Numbered from the stretch's first letter, positions 28,082 to 37,239 are shown. The stretch is DNA of 64,000 nt from Streptomyces sp. NBC_00287 (GCF_036173105.1 NZ_CP108053.1:62001-126000), one strand, 5' to 3'. Notes: a model not told the origin generated them from the sequence alone. Translations and numbers: made by a program.

Positions 28082-28229
28082 GTGCCGTCGACTACCCGCC
28101 CGCCGGGCGTAACCCGACGCGCTTGCCCCCGAACGGGTGTCCCCCCGCCGATCGTCGGCGGCCGGCCCAACAGCGGGTCGATGGCGATCACCTCGGTATC
28201 TCCTCCATCGACGGCCACACTCCCCTACG

Positions 28230-28442
28230 TGGATCGACGCAGTCGACGCCAGCCAGCTACCCGGCCCCACCGGCTTCGCACTGCACCTGCACCGAGACTT
28301 CGACGCCGTGACAGCCGGGCTCACCCTTCACTGGAACTCGGGCAGCATCGAGGGCGCCGTCAACCGCAGCAAGAAGATCAAGAGGCAGCTCTACGGCCGA
28401 GCAGGATTCGAACTGCTCCACAAGATGATCTTGCTTCAATAG
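28230..28442 (+). pseudogene. ISL3-family transposase, 3' fragment
   Basis: The frame ending at 28442 reads AVTAGLTLHWNSGSIEGAVN, then RSKKIKRQLYGRAGFELLHK. This is the conserved C-terminal end of ISL3 transposases (SxxxEGxxNRxKxxKRQxYGRAxFxLL). Only the last about 70 codons remain. Confidence 0.75.
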
Positions 28443-28486
28443 CTGTCACGACGGTGTTGGTCTGCCACTGGCCAGCACGTTAGAAG

Positions 28487-29035
28487 TCAGAGTTCGGTCG
28501 TCCAGATCCCGACAGGGTGCTCACTCGGCGGCTGCCACAACTGAGGCTGGGACTCCCGATGCTTCTCCTCAGCCTGCTCTTCCCAATGAAAGCGGCCATC
28601 CGCATCGGGCCAGGCGACTTGCAGCACAGAGAAAGGGGGCCGCCGGTAGAACCCGATGGCCCGCCCGAAGAAGGTCCGGTACCAGCGGAGATCGACCTGC
28701 CTGAGCGCGACTTGCTGACCATCGACAACGTCAGGTTGACGCTGGCCGTCAGCCGGTACAGCGTCGGCGGAGGACTTCGCCCCGAGTCTGTTGAGCATGC
28801 GGTGCATGGCGTGAATATCGAGTCCGAACAGGGCGAGTTCAGGTGCCCCGTGAGTGTGTGCGAGGCCGATCGTGTATGCGAAACCAGGACCGATCTCGTC
28901 CTCGGGAACCATTACGACGTGCCATCCATGCTGCTGCACATTCTCGATAATCGTCAGATCCATGCGGTCCGCTTCGTCCCGGTCACCGTATTCATGGCAG
29001 AGGACGCAGCGGCACTGGAACGGATCACGAGTCAT
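28487..29035 (-). CDS. DUF4262 domain protein
   Basis: A 182-residue protein with the DUF4262 pattern: IIENVQQHGWHVVMVPEDE and GFAYTIGLAHTHGAPELALF near residues 28-70, then a C-terminal GRAIGFYRRPPFSVLQVAWP block. A Cys/His cluster at the N-terminus (CRCVLCHEYGD) may bind metal. The function of the family is unknown. It is flanked by IS debris on both sides. Confidence 0.8.
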   Translation of the reverse strand: MTRDPFQCRCVLCHEYGDRDEADRMDLTIIENVQQHGWHVVMVPEDEIGPGFAYTIGLAHTHGAPELALFGLDIHAMHRMLNRLGAKSSADAVPADGQRQPDVVDGQQVALRQVDLRWYRTFFGRAIGFYRRPPFSVLQVAWPDADGRFHWEEQAEEKHRESQPQLWQPPSEHPVGIWTTEL

Positions 29036-29103
29036 GTGCAGAGGCTACGAGGTAAGCGTTTGATTCGGGCAGCGGGGTTTCGAACGAAACCGTCATCCTC
29101 AGT

Positions 29104-29132
29104 GACCGCTCCCCAAGATCTGTGCCAGAACC
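29104..29132 (-). repeat. 29-bp repeat, copy 2 (inverted)
   Basis: Exact reverse complement of 26884-26912. The two face each other and bracket about 2.2 kb holding YihY, the ISL3 fragment and DUF4262. Confidence 0.7.
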
Positions 29133-29239
29133 GAGTTTGGGCGTCACTCACGGCCCGACGGTGGTTTACGGGTGTGGGTAGTTGAGGTACAGGAAATCCT
29201 GGTGAGACTGATCTTGGCCGGACGGCTACGACTCCGCGG

Positions 29240-29758
29240 TCAGAGCTCGCCGCGGCGTGCGAGCTGCTTCACCGCGTTCTCACGGATGATCTCGTTCTCG
29301 GCGTCGCGCAAGCCCTCGAGGGCTTCCCGGGCCTCCGGGCCGGGAATGCCGCCGAGCGCCCAGATCGCCTTCACCGCGAGCGCCCGGCACTCGTCGAAGT
29401 CCAGATGCTCGGGAACCCAGCGAGTCGCCTCGCCCAGCGTCGGCACCGTCTTGGGCGAGCGGAGCTTGCCCAGCATGGACACGATGTCCTCGTGCTCCCT
29501 GTGCCATTCGGCAGGGAACAGCTCGATCAACGGCTCCAGGAACTCCTCGACCGAGGCGTCGGCGGCGCCATGAACGATCAACGCCATCTCGACGTCGCCG
29601 GCGTCCCGGCGCTCCATGGCCTCCCGGAGCAGCCGGAGCGCCAGGACCCCACCGTCGGACTCGCCGAAGTGGGCGAGCACCTCATCGATCGTGGTCGTCG
29701 GGGGCGAGCCCGGTGCGACTACCAGGCCCATGACCAGATCCTGCTCCTCAGGGGTCAT
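29240..29758 (-). CDS. HEAT-repeat protein
   Basis: A 172-residue all-helical protein from ATG 29758 (MTPEEQDLVMGL). An in-frame ATG at 29776 is possible. Repeats pair as helices with the Leu/Ala pattern LALRLLREAMERRDAGDVEM and CRALAVKAIWALGGIPGPEA, ending LRDAENEIIRENAVKQLARR. HEAT-repeat proteins bind other proteins, and no catalytic site is present. Its neighbour on the 5' side is an intact IS5-type element. Confidence 0.75.
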   Translation of the reverse strand: MTPEEQDLVMGLVVAPGSPPTTTIDEVLAHFGESDGGVLALRLLREAMERRDAGDVEMALIVHGAADASVEEFLEPLIELFPAEWHREHEDIVSMLGKLRSPKTVPTLGEATRWVPEHLDFDECRALAVKAIWALGGIPGPEAREALEGLRDAENEIIRENAVKQLARRGEL

Positions 29759-29873
29759 CGCCTGACCACCTCCCATGCGGTGATGTTCACGTTGAAGAGC
29801 TTGAGCGCGTCACGGCCGCTAGGCCGATGTTCACATGTGAGGTTGTTGAACGCCCCAGGTCTTGGGTGAACCC

Positions 29874-30748
29874 TAAAGCGTGTTGCACAAGGCTCTGAAC
29901 TGGGCATCTCCTGGGTATGGCCGGGGTGTTGAGGGCTGAGCGGGTGTGGGTGGAGACGTTCACCGGGCTGCAAGTGACTCAGTTTGCACGCCTGTTGAAG
30001 GTGGTCCGGGAGCGGGGCGGCAACGGCACGATGCAGGGCCGCCCATGGTCCCTTCCGCTGGCCGAGCGGGTGCTGGTGGTGGCGGTGTACTACCGCACGA
30101 ATCTGACGATGCGGCAGCTGGGCCCGCTGTTCGGGGTGTCCTCCTCGACGGTGTGCCGGGTCATCCAGCGGCTGGGTCCGCTGCTCGCGCTCGAGCCCGT
30201 CTCCGGCCCGGCGGATGCCGCAGACCGATTGTGGATCGTGGACGGCACGCTGATCCCGGTCCGGGACCGGAGCGTGGCCGCCTCCAGCCGCAACTACCGG
30301 TTCTCCGCGAACGTGCAGGTCATCGTGGACGCAGACACCCGGCCGGTGATCGCGGCCGCGCGTCCGGTGCCGGGCACCACTGCGGACGCTCACGCCTGGC
30401 GGCGCTCCGGCCTGGCCGCGCACTGCGAGGGGGTGACGGTGCTGGGCGACGGCGCCTATCTCAACTGCGGCATGGCCGTGCCGCACCGAAAACGCCCGGG
30501 ACGGGCTCTGCTCCCGGGTGAGGAGGACGACAACGCCGCGCACCGCAAGGTCCGTGCCCGGGTGGAACACGTCATCGGCCGCATGAAGAACTACAAGATC
30601 CTCCGCGACTGCCGGCAACGCGGCAGCGGCCTCCATCACGCCGTCCAGGCCGTCGCCCACATGCACAACCTCGCCCTCGCGTCATGAACAGGCCACCCCA
30701 CCCACGGGCTCTGACCTGCCCGAACACAGCCTTGTGCAACACGCTTTA
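29874..30748 (+). mobile_element. Intact IS5-family insertion sequence (875 bp)
   Basis: Bounded by terminal inverted repeats: AAAGCGTGTTGCACAAGGCT at 29875-29894 and its exact complement at 30728-30747 (one more base pair outside). It contains one complete transposase gene. It is adjacent to another IS element of the same family, starting at 30753. Confidence 0.85.
29917..30687 (+). CDS. IS5-family transposase (DDE_Tnp_4 type)
   Basis: A 256-residue transposase. An N-terminal helix-turn-helix (VYYRTNLTMRQLGPLFGVSS, about residues 58-77) precedes a DDE catalytic core: LWIVDGTLIPVRDR (first Asp), LGDGAYLNCG (second Asp region) and KVRARVEHVIGRMKNYKILR (Glu). The protein is complete and lies within intact terminal repeats, so the element may be active. 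It shares length and layout with the disrupted neighbour reconstructed from 30793-35599. Confidence 0.9.
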   Translation: MAGVLRAERVWVETFTGLQVTQFARLLKVVRERGGNGTMQGRPWSLPLAERVLVVAVYYRTNLTMRQLGPLFGVSSSTVCRVIQRLGPLLALEPVSGPADAADRLWIVDGTLIPVRDRSVAASSRNYRFSANVQVIVDADTRPVIAAARPVPGTTADAHAWRRSGLAAHCEGVTVLGDGAYLNCGMAVPHRKRPGRALLPGEEDDNAAHRKVRARVEHVIGRMKNYKILRDCRQRGSGLHHAVQAVAHMHNLALAS

Positions 30749-31072
30749 AGACTTGTCCCGTAACTGCTGGTCACGGGTGAGATGATCTTGTCGTGTCTGG
30801 TGTGATCACGGCGTCGGAGCCTTCCTGGATAGCCCCGTTCACCGGGCTGAGTGCGCGTCAGTTCGCGAAGCTGGTCACCGCGTTGCGGCGCGAGGGCGCA
30901 GACCCGGTGCGCAAGGGCCGGCCGTGGAGCCTGCCGCTTGAGGACCGGGTGCTGCTGGTCGCCGCCTACTGGCGGACCAACCTCACGCTGCGCCAACTGG
31001 CTCCGCTGTTCGGGGTGTTGTCCGCGTACTCTCTGTTCTGGCCGGGTCGGTACGTTTGAATGTCCCCAGCAG

Positions 31073-31843
31073 TCAGGCCACTTCGTTCTCTCGCTCGATG
31101 GCTTGGAGGCGGTTCTTCAGGCGGTAGCTCGGGCCGTTGATCGAGATCACTTCGCAGTGGTGGAGGAGGCGGTCGAGGATCGCGGTGGCGAGGACCTCGT
31201 CGCCGAAGACCTGGCCCCACTCGCTGAAGGTCTTGTTCGAGGTCAGGATGATCGAGCCCTTCTCGTAACGCTTGGAGATCACCTGGAAGACCAGGTTCGC
31301 CTCCGCCCGTTCCAAGGGCTGATATCCCACTTCATCGACCACGAGGACGCTCGGCCGCAGGTAGGTGCCGAGCTTGTTGACCAGCCGTCCGGCCGTCTCG
31401 GCGGCTCTGAGGTTGCGGACCATGTCGTCGAGGCTGGTGAAATAGATCGAGTAGCCAGCCCGGCAGGCTGCGACCGCCAACGCGACGGCGATATGTGTCT
31501 TGCCGACTCCGGGCGGTCCCAGCAGGGCGGCGTTCGCCTTGGCCTCGACGAACGAAAGACTGGCGAGGTCCTTGACCTTGCGCGGGTCGAGCTCGGGCTG
31601 GAACGAGAAGTCGTATTCGTCCAGCGTCTTGTGGTGCGGCAGCTTTGAGAGCCGCAGGCCCTGGCGGAAGCGGCGGTCGTCGCGGACGGCCAGTTCCTCG
31701 GACAGGACCAGGTCGAGGAAGTCGAGGTAGCCCATCTTCGCCTCGTCCGCGCGGCGGGTGTAGTCGTTGATGGTCTCCGCGAGGTGGGGCAGGCCGAGCT
31801 TGCCGGCCGTGGTGCGGATACGGTTGCCGGTCAGCTCGCTCAA
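31073..31843 (-). CDS. istB: IS21 helper ATPase IstB
   Basis: A 256-residue AAA+ ATPase. Walker A is LLGPPGVGKTHIAVAL, Walker B is PSVLVVDEVGYQPL, and sensor 1 is SIILTSNKTFSEW. IstB acts with IstA to choose targets and drive transposition. It overlaps the istA stop by 4 bp, in the standard istA-istB order. Complete and apparently functional. Confidence 0.93.
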   Translation of the reverse strand: MSELTGNRIRTTAGKLGLPHLAETINDYTRRADEAKMGYLDFLDLVLSEELAVRDDRRFRQGLRLSKLPHHKTLDEYDFSFQPELDPRKVKDLASLSFVEAKANAALLGPPGVGKTHIAVALAVAACRAGYSIYFTSLDDMVRNLRAAETAGRLVNKLGTYLRPSVLVVDEVGYQPLERAEANLVFQVISKRYEKGSIILTSNKTFSEWGQVFGDEVLATAILDRLLHHCEVISINGPSYRLKNRLQAIERENEVA

Positions 31844-33279
31844 GAGGACTCCTTCGTCGGGGAGTTGGTGGTGAAAGGCCGTGTGCCGGTCAGCTCGTCA
31901 TAGACCGACAGCGGACGGCGGCCGACCTCGATCTGGGTGACCGCGGACCGGTTCAACAAGGCCTGCAGCGGGCCGGCCTGGCTGCTTCTTGACGGTTCAC
32001 GATGTGGTGGCGGGGTCACATCGCCGGTGGTGGTGCGGCGTCCTTTGCCGGTGGGCAGGCCGTCCCAGTGCGTCTCTTCGAGGACGCGGACGCCCTTGCC
32101 GACCGCCCGTGGATGGGCGGCCAGCAGGGTCTCGCCGCTGGCATCGGGGACGGTCGAGTGCAGCACGACCTGGGCCTTTGTCGCCCTGACCTCGATCAGC
32201 TGGCGTGGGCGGACCTTGCGGGCGGGCACCGAGTAGAGGTTGCCTGCGAACGCGACCAGGCAGTCCTTGCCGACCGGTCGCAGATGTCGCTCGGCGACCA
32301 GATAGGGGGTGGGCGGCAGCGGTTTGAGGGCCGCGTGGTCGCGGGCGGCCCGGTGTCCGATGACCTCGTGGTGGGTGGCGTGGGTGCGGGCCCGCCGCTG
32401 AGGGACCCAGGCCATGAAGGCGGCGTCCATCTCCTCGATGGAGGAGAAGGCCCGCCCGGCCAGGACGTGATCGCGCACGATGAGTACCTGTCGCTCGACC
32501 CTGCCCTTGCCGGTGGGCCGGTAGGCGGCCAGGACGTCGATGTCGAAGTCGTAGTGGCCAGCAAAGCCGACTGCCTCCGGGTGCAGCGGCACCGCCTCGC
32601 CGGGAGCGACGTGACGGCGCACGACGGTCTTTGTCCGGTCGTAGACGATCGACATCGGCACCCCGCCGAAGTGGGCAAACGCACGGCGGTGGCAGTCGAA
32701 GAAGGTCTGCAGGTCCTGGCTGGTGGTGAAGCAGCAGAACGGGTCACGCGAGTACGACAGCGTCATGTGGAACGAGTAGACCTTCGGGATGCCCAAGTGG
32801 GCGAGGATCTTGCCTTCGTCACCCCAGTCGACCTGGGCCTGAGCTCCGGGAACCACCTCGAAGCGGCGATGCATGCCCGCCAACTCCCGCGGCTCGATGC
32901 CCAGTTCACCAGCCACCCTCGGCCGGGCCTCCTGCAGGTACAGCTTGACCCGCTGGTAGTTGATCGTTGAGCCGTACTCCTTCACCAGGCGCTCGTGCAC
33001 CACGGCACCCTTGATGAGGATCTCCGCCCGCAGCATCGCGTCGATCAACGGGGCGACTTCGTCGACTGCCTTCCGCCGCGGCCTGCCATTCGAGATTCGC
33101 CTCGGTGGCGCCGACGGCGCTGTGCTCGACAGATACTTGCGGACCGTCTTGCGGTCCAGGCCCGTCTCCCGGGCAACCTCCGTCAGACTGACCGCCCCGG
33201 ACTCCACCAGGGCACGGAACCGCCGTAGTTCCAGCCAGCGTTGCGGGTCCAAGACCACCGTGTCACCGCCCTCCGCCAC
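31840..33279 (-). CDS. istA: IS21 transposase IstA
   Basis: A 479-residue transposase. It has an N-terminal HTH (GAVSLTEVARETGLDRKTVR, about 28-47), then an RNase H-like DDE core with AQAQVDWGDEGKIL (first Asp), VPMSIVYDRTKTVVRR (second Asp) and GKGRVERQVLIVRDHVL (Glu), and a C-terminal beta-barrel segment (GNLYSVPARKVRPRQLIEVR). Complete and operonic with istB. Confidence 0.93.
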   Translation of the reverse strand: MAEGGDTVVLDPQRWLELRRFRALVESGAVSLTEVARETGLDRKTVRKYLSSTAPSAPPRRISNGRPRRKAVDEVAPLIDAMLRAEILIKGAVVHERLVKEYGSTINYQRVKLYLQEARPRVAGELGIEPRELAGMHRRFEVVPGAQAQVDWGDEGKILAHLGIPKVYSFHMTLSYSRDPFCCFTTSQDLQTFFDCHRRAFAHFGGVPMSIVYDRTKTVVRRHVAPGEAVPLHPEAVGFAGHYDFDIDVLAAYRPTGKGRVERQVLIVRDHVLAGRAFSSIEEMDAAFMAWVPQRRARTHATHHEVIGHRAARDHAALKPLPPTPYLVAERHLRPVGKDCLVAFAGNLYSVPARKVRPRQLIEVRATKAQVVLHSTVPDASGETLLAAHPRAVGKGVRVLEETHWDGLPTGKGRRTTTGDVTPPPHREPSRSSQAGPLQALLNRSAVTQIEVGRRPLSVYDELTGTRPFTTNSPTKESS

Positions 33280-33568
33280 CCTTCACCGGACGAGCAGCAG
33301 AGTGCCGGGACCCACCCTTCACCGCACCATCAAGCGTCCCTTTTCACTCGTACGCGACCGAGGACGTTCACGTGTACGCCGACAGGTGTCGAAGTCGGCC
33401 GCCGATCGCATCATCGATCACCTCGGACCTGCGCTGGCCCTGCAGCAGCGCAAGCGGTTCCGCAAGGACACCGTGCTGATCGCGGACGGCACCCTGGTCC
33501 CCACCCGTGACCACACCGTCGCCGAGCAGTCGAAGACATCTCATGTCGTTGAGAGGTCAAGTCAGGGC

Positions 33569-34804
33569 TCAGACGGCGAGGGGCAAAGGGGCTGGGAAGG
33601 CCCGGTCGGGGTCGTATGTCGTTCTGTTCTGCAGGCAGTGGTAAAGGCAGCCCAGGAGCTTGTTGAACAGGTTCCGCAATGCGGCGGTGTGGCGTTCTCC
33701 GCCAGCTCGTCGCCTGTCGTAATGGGCGCGCGTAGCGTCGACGCGGAGTGTGGCAAAGGCCCACATGTAGCCAACGCTGGCGAGTCGTTGGTTCTTGACG
33801 GTGCGGGCCACGACGACGTGGCTGCGGCCCGACGCCCGTGTCACGGGAGCGGCGCCGGCGTATGCCTTCACCGCCCGCGCATCCGCGAACCGGGAGCGGT
33901 CGTCGCCGAGCTCGGCCAGCACTCGGGCTCCGGACAACACGGACAGTCCTGGGAAGCTGGTGATGATGTCGGCGTCCGGATGCGCGAGAAATGCTTCCTC
34001 TGTCGCCGCCGCGAGGTCGATGACACTGTTGCAGGCAGCGTTGACCTGCTGGATGAGTGCCGATGTCTGGTGCCCCATGGCCTCTTCGACCAAGGGCAGC
34101 TGGCGGAGGTGCTCCGCACGGAAGATCTCCCGGAGTCGCTCAACCTCTGTTTCAATGCCGCGACGCAGGCGGCCTGCCCGCGTGAGGAGTGCGCGCAACT
34201 GGCTGCGGGTGAGTCGGGCCGCAGATGCCGGAGTGGGGGCGGCGGCGAGCACGGCGCGGGCGTGTGCGGAGCCGAGTCCCAGCTTGCCCGGTCCGTGGAA
34301 GGCGGTGAGTGCGGCTGGGTAGTACTCGCGAAGGTGGGATCGGAGTCGGTTGACCATCTGCTGTCGATCCCAGACTGAATCCTGCTGGGCGCGGGCAAGG
34401 ACGGCAACGGCTTGCCCGGCTTCGCTGTCTGCGGGAAGTGGGCGATGGGAGTGCTTGTCGGTGCGGAGAATGTTGGCCAGCACCCGAGCGTCAGCGGCAT
34501 CGGACTTGGCTCGGGAGACGCTTCCGCGGTCCCGGTAGCGGGCGGCGGCCAAAGGGTTGATCGCATAAACCTTGCGGCCGGTGGCTCGTAGAGCGGCGAC
34601 CAGCAGCCCGCGCGGAGTCTCGATGGCGACCGGGATCAGGTTCTCGACGTTGTCGCCATGTCGGGCCAGTAGTTCCAACAGGGCGTGGAAGCCGGCACTG
34701 TCGTCGCTGATTCGCAACTTGGCCAACTGGCTGCCGTTCTGGTCGACCAGGGCTATGTCGTGATGCCCCTCCGCCCAGTCGATCCCACAGAAGATCGCGC
34801 TCAA
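33569..34804 (-). CDS. IS110-family transposase
   Basis: A 411-residue DEDD-type recombinase from TTG 34804, chosen because GGAGG lies eight bases upstream on the minus strand. An ATG at 34882 would add 26 residues. The RuvC-like part starts IFCGIDWAEGHHDIALVD (catalytic Asp in GIDWA) and includes SRAKSDAADARVLANILRTD. The C-terminal Tnp_20 domain carries ITSFPGLSVLSGARVLAELG and the catalytic-Ser region TRASGRSHVVVARTVKNQRL. It appears intact. Confidence 0.9.
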   Translation of the reverse strand: MSAIFCGIDWAEGHHDIALVDQNGSQLAKLRISDDSAGFHALLELLARHGDNVENLIPVAIETPRGLLVAALRATGRKVYAINPLAAARYRDRGSVSRAKSDAADARVLANILRTDKHSHRPLPADSEAGQAVAVLARAQQDSVWDRQQMVNRLRSHLREYYPAALTAFHGPGKLGLGSAHARAVLAAAPTPASAARLTRSQLRALLTRAGRLRRGIETEVERLREIFRAEHLRQLPLVEEAMGHQTSALIQQVNAACNSVIDLAAATEEAFLAHPDADIITSFPGLSVLSGARVLAELGDDRSRFADARAVKAYAGAAPVTRASGRSHVVVARTVKNQRLASVGYMWAFATLRVDATRAHYDRRRAGGERHTAALRNLFNKLLGCLYHCLQNRTTYDPDRAFPAPLPLAV

Positions 34805-35200
34805 CCTGTCTACCTCCGTCTCGTCGTGCACGTCGTTTCCCAGGCGGAGCACGCGGCGCTCTAATAGAAGTGCTCGGGGCACGCCATCTCATGAGCCGTT
34901 CGTGTCTCCAGCGACCGGCAGGGACCTCGGTCTGCTGGAGAGCTCTGGGCTCGCGAACTGCTGAGAGGTTGGCCCCTGCTGGCGGGCTGGCGACATGAAA
35001 CCTGACCCGTTCCTGCCGGGCGGGACCGGTCTTTGACAAGAGATCGAAGTCCCGGAACTACCGAAGGTCTCCGCCCGGCAGGACGAGCGTGAGGCATGGC
35101 CGGTCTGACCACAGGGATCTCGTCCCGGAAGTGCGGCAGGCCTCCGCCTCGCTGGGCAGCCCTTGCGCTCACACGCTCAGGCTCACCGATGAGCTATTAG
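34805..35200 (-). ncRNA. Possible IS110 bridge RNA region
   Basis: This is the noncoding left flank of the IS110 transposase, where IS110-family elements encode a structured bridge RNA that specifies target and donor DNA. I infer this from family knowledge and position. I did not fold it or identify the guide loops. Confidence 0.35.
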
Positions 35201-35681
35201 AACTACCGCTACTCCACCAACCACCAGGTCGTCATCGACGCCGACACCCGGCTCGTCGTCGCCGTCGGCCGCCCGTTGCCCGGAAACCGCAACGACTGCA
35301 AGGCGTGGGAACTGTCCGGCGCGAAGGACGCCGTCGGCAAGACCACGGTCATCGCGGACGGCGGCTACCGCGGCACCGGCCTGGTCATCCCGCACCGCCG
35401 CGAGACAGGCCAGGCCGAACTTCCCGCCTGGAAAGAGGAACACAACACCTCCCACCGCAAAGTCCGCGCCCGCGTCGAGCACGCCTTCGCCCGCATGAAG
35501 ACCTGGAAGATCCTCCGCGACTGCCGCCTCAAGGGCGACGGCGTCCACCACGCCATGCTCGGCATCGCCCGCCTGCACAACCTCACCCTCGCCGAGTGAC
35601 GGAGAAACAGCAGGTCATCCAGCACGTCAAAGATCATTTACGGGACAACGCTTGGCCGGACCGCCGTCGACGGGAGGCCGT

Positions 35682-36101
35682 ATGCCTACGCTCAGCATCA
35701 ACTTCGATCCAGCCGTGATCGCGCATCTGATGAGCGCGAGCGGCGATGACACCGTCCATGTCACGCTCACCCTCGGCACCGAGGACCCGACGCCACCCAC
35801 AGCGGCCAAGCCGGTGGTTCCTCACGGCCCGCTCGCCGATCTCATGAAGGCGGACCTGCTGAAAGCCGGCACGGTCTTGAGGTTCCATCAGCGCCGGGCC
35901 AATCGATCCGGGCGGGCCGTGGTGACGCCCGACGGCCAGCTGATCGTCGACGGCCACGCCACTCCTTTCCCCTCGCCGTCCAAGGCGGCGGAGGCCGTGA
36001 CCGGCAACGTGATCAACGGGTGGACGCTGTGGCATGTGGAGGATGGCGGGCCCACGCTCGACGCCCTGCGCCGGGAACTGGAGTCCCGCAACGCGCAGTA
36101 G
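35682..36101 (+). CDS. RAMA-domain protein
   Basis: A 139-residue protein with a good ribosome site (GGGAGG, six bases before ATG 35682). The C-terminal two thirds match a RAMA (restriction adenine methylase-associated) domain: LADLMKADLLKAGTVLRFHQ, then VTPDGQLIVDGHATPFPSPS and NGWTLWHVEDGGPTLDALRR. RAMA domains are thought to read modified DNA. Usually they are fused to nucleases or methylases, but here the domain stands alone between IS elements. The N-terminal part (INFDPAVIAHLMSASGDDTV) is not recognised. It may be an orphan from a lost restriction or defence gene. Confidence 0.72.
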   Translation: MPTLSINFDPAVIAHLMSASGDDTVHVTLTLGTEDPTPPTAAKPVVPHGPLADLMKADLLKAGTVLRFHQRRANRSGRAVVTPDGQLIVDGHATPFPSPSKAAEAVTGNVINGWTLWHVEDGGPTLDALRRELESRNAQ

Positions 36102-36111
36102 CCGCAGTCCT

Positions 36112-37239
36112 TGAGAGGTCGTTTTTTCCCTTTGTTTCATCCCGGGATACGGCTTTGATCCGGTGATGTCGGGTCACGCCAGGAGATAGTGGACTCACCG
36201 GTGAGGCGGCGGGCCATCAGGTCGGTCATGGCCAGGTGGATCATGGCCTCGGAGCGGGTCGGGAGGGCCTCGTAGTCGCGAGCCAGTCGGCGGTGGAGCA
36301 TCAGCCAGCCGTACGTCCGCTCGACCGCCCAGCGTTTCGGGATCGGGGTGAAGCCCCTGGTCCCGGGGGTGCGGGCGGCGATTTCCATGTCGATGCCGAG
36401 GGTGGCGGCGTGTTCGACGAAGTGCTTGCGGTAGCCGCCGTCGACCCAGACCTTGCGGATACCGGGATGGGCGGTGGCGACCTGGTCGAGCAGGGCGGTG
36501 CCGGCCACGGAGTCCTGCACGCCGGCCGCGGTGACCAGCACCGCGAGCAGGAGACCGAGCGTGTCGGTCACGATGCTCCGCTTGCGGCCTACGATCTTCT
36601 TGGCGTTGTCCGTGCCCTGACTTGTGGCGGGGACGCTCGTGGAGGTCTTGACGCTCTGCGCGTCGATCACGCACGCCGATAGCTTCGCGTTCCGGCCCTC
36701 CTGCTGTCGTACCAACTCCCGCAGCAGGCCGTTGAGCTGGGCAAAGATGCCGTCGGACTGCCACTTGGCAAAGTAGCCATAAACCGTGTTCCAATGCGGG
36801 AAATCATGCGGCAGGTAGCGCCACTGCACCCCGGTGCGGTCCACGTACAAAATCGCATTCATGATCTCGCGCAGGTCATGCTCAGGCGGCCGGCCAAATC
36901 CCAGGGCCCGGCCATGGCGCTCGTAGCGCCAGGCGGACAGCACTGGCTCGATCAACTCCCAGCGGGCATCGGACAGATCACTCGGATACGCACGACGGTC
37001 GGTCATGACCTGGAGGTACCGCGGGTCGGGGGGTGCGCCCAGGCGTGTGTTCCGCCCGACTGAAGCACGGAACAGACACGGGCGTCTTGGAATGAGACAG
37101 GCGCAGGCTGACTCCTGCCCCACATGTCACATCACCCGTCTCCGCAAGCAACTCCAGCCCGGCCGCCCCACCTGCACCTATCCATCAGGGGGTGCAATAG
37201 CGGAGATACAACCGTACTTCAGATGAAAACGACCTCTGA
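36112..37239 (-). mobile_element. IS5-family insertion sequence (about 1.13 kb)
   Basis: Imperfect terminal inverted repeats: AGAGGTCGTTTT at 36114-36125 and the exact complement AAAACGACCTCT at 37226-37237. One complete transposase lies inside. Confidence 0.82.
36137..37006 (-). CDS. IS5-family transposase
   Basis: A 289-residue transposase starting at ATG 37006 (MTDRRAYPSDLSDARWELIE). The classic N-terminal DUF4096-type segment is followed by a DDE core: SACVIDAQSVKTSTSVPATS (first Asp), VWVDGGYRKHFVEHAATLGI (second Asp) and RWAVERTYGWLMLHRRLARD (Glu). Complete and within intact ends. It differs clearly from the 256-residue type upstream. Confidence 0.92.
   Translation of the reverse strand: MTDRRAYPSDLSDARWELIEPVLSAWRYERHGRALGFGRPPEHDLREIMNAILYVDRTGVQWRYLPHDFPHWNTVYGYFAKWQSDGIFAQLNGLLRELVRQQEGRNAKLSACVIDAQSVKTSTSVPATSQGTDNAKKIVGRKRSIVTDTLGLLLAVLVTAAGVQDSVAGTALLDQVATAHPGIRKVWVDGGYRKHFVEHAATLGIDMEIAARTPGTRGFTPIPKRWAVERTYGWLMLHRRLARDYEALPTRSEAMIHLAMTDLMARRLTGESTISWRDPTSPDQSRIPG

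Larger units (their letters stand above)
31019..33384 (-). mobile_element. IS21-family insertion sequence
   Basis: A two-gene element (istA, istB) with ends TGTCCGCGTAC at the left and the complement of TGTCGGCGTAC at the right. It is flanked by a 5-bp target duplication GGTGT (31014-31018 and 33385-33389). It sits inside the IS5 transposase gene. Confidence 0.88.
33536..35200 (-). mobile_element. IS110-family insertion sequence
   Basis: About 1.66 kb inserted between codons AAG and AAC of the IS5 transposase. The exact ends are ambiguous by one or two bases, and no terminal inverted repeat is seen, as expected for IS110. The noncoding stretch upstream of the transposase (34805-35200) is long enough to encode a bridge RNA of the kind known for this family. 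Confidence 0.82.
30793..35599 (+). pseudogene. IS5-family transposase in three pieces
   Basis: Piece 1 (30793-31018) runs from the GTG start through LRQLAPLFGV. Piece 2 (33390-33535) continues SKSAADRIIDHLGPALALQQ to HTVAEQSK. Piece 3 (35201-35599) continues NYRYSTNHQVVIDADTRLVV to the stop. Summed, the pieces are 771 bases, exactly 257 codons in one frame, identical in length to the intact transposase at 29917-30687. So the gene was whole before the two insertions. Confidence 0.88.
30753..35648 (+). mobile_element. IS5-family element split by two later insertions
   Basis: Ends match as inverted repeats: TTGTCCCGTAA at 30753-30763 and TTACGGGACAA at 35638-35648. Removing the inner IS21 (31019-33389, including one target copy) and IS110 (33536-35200) inserts leaves about 860 bp, the size of the intact element next door. 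Confidence 0.85.

Noticed and set aside
30793..31059. Independent short transposase gene of 88 codons
   Set aside because: It is only the first third of the IS5 transposase; its last codons are IS21 end sequence.
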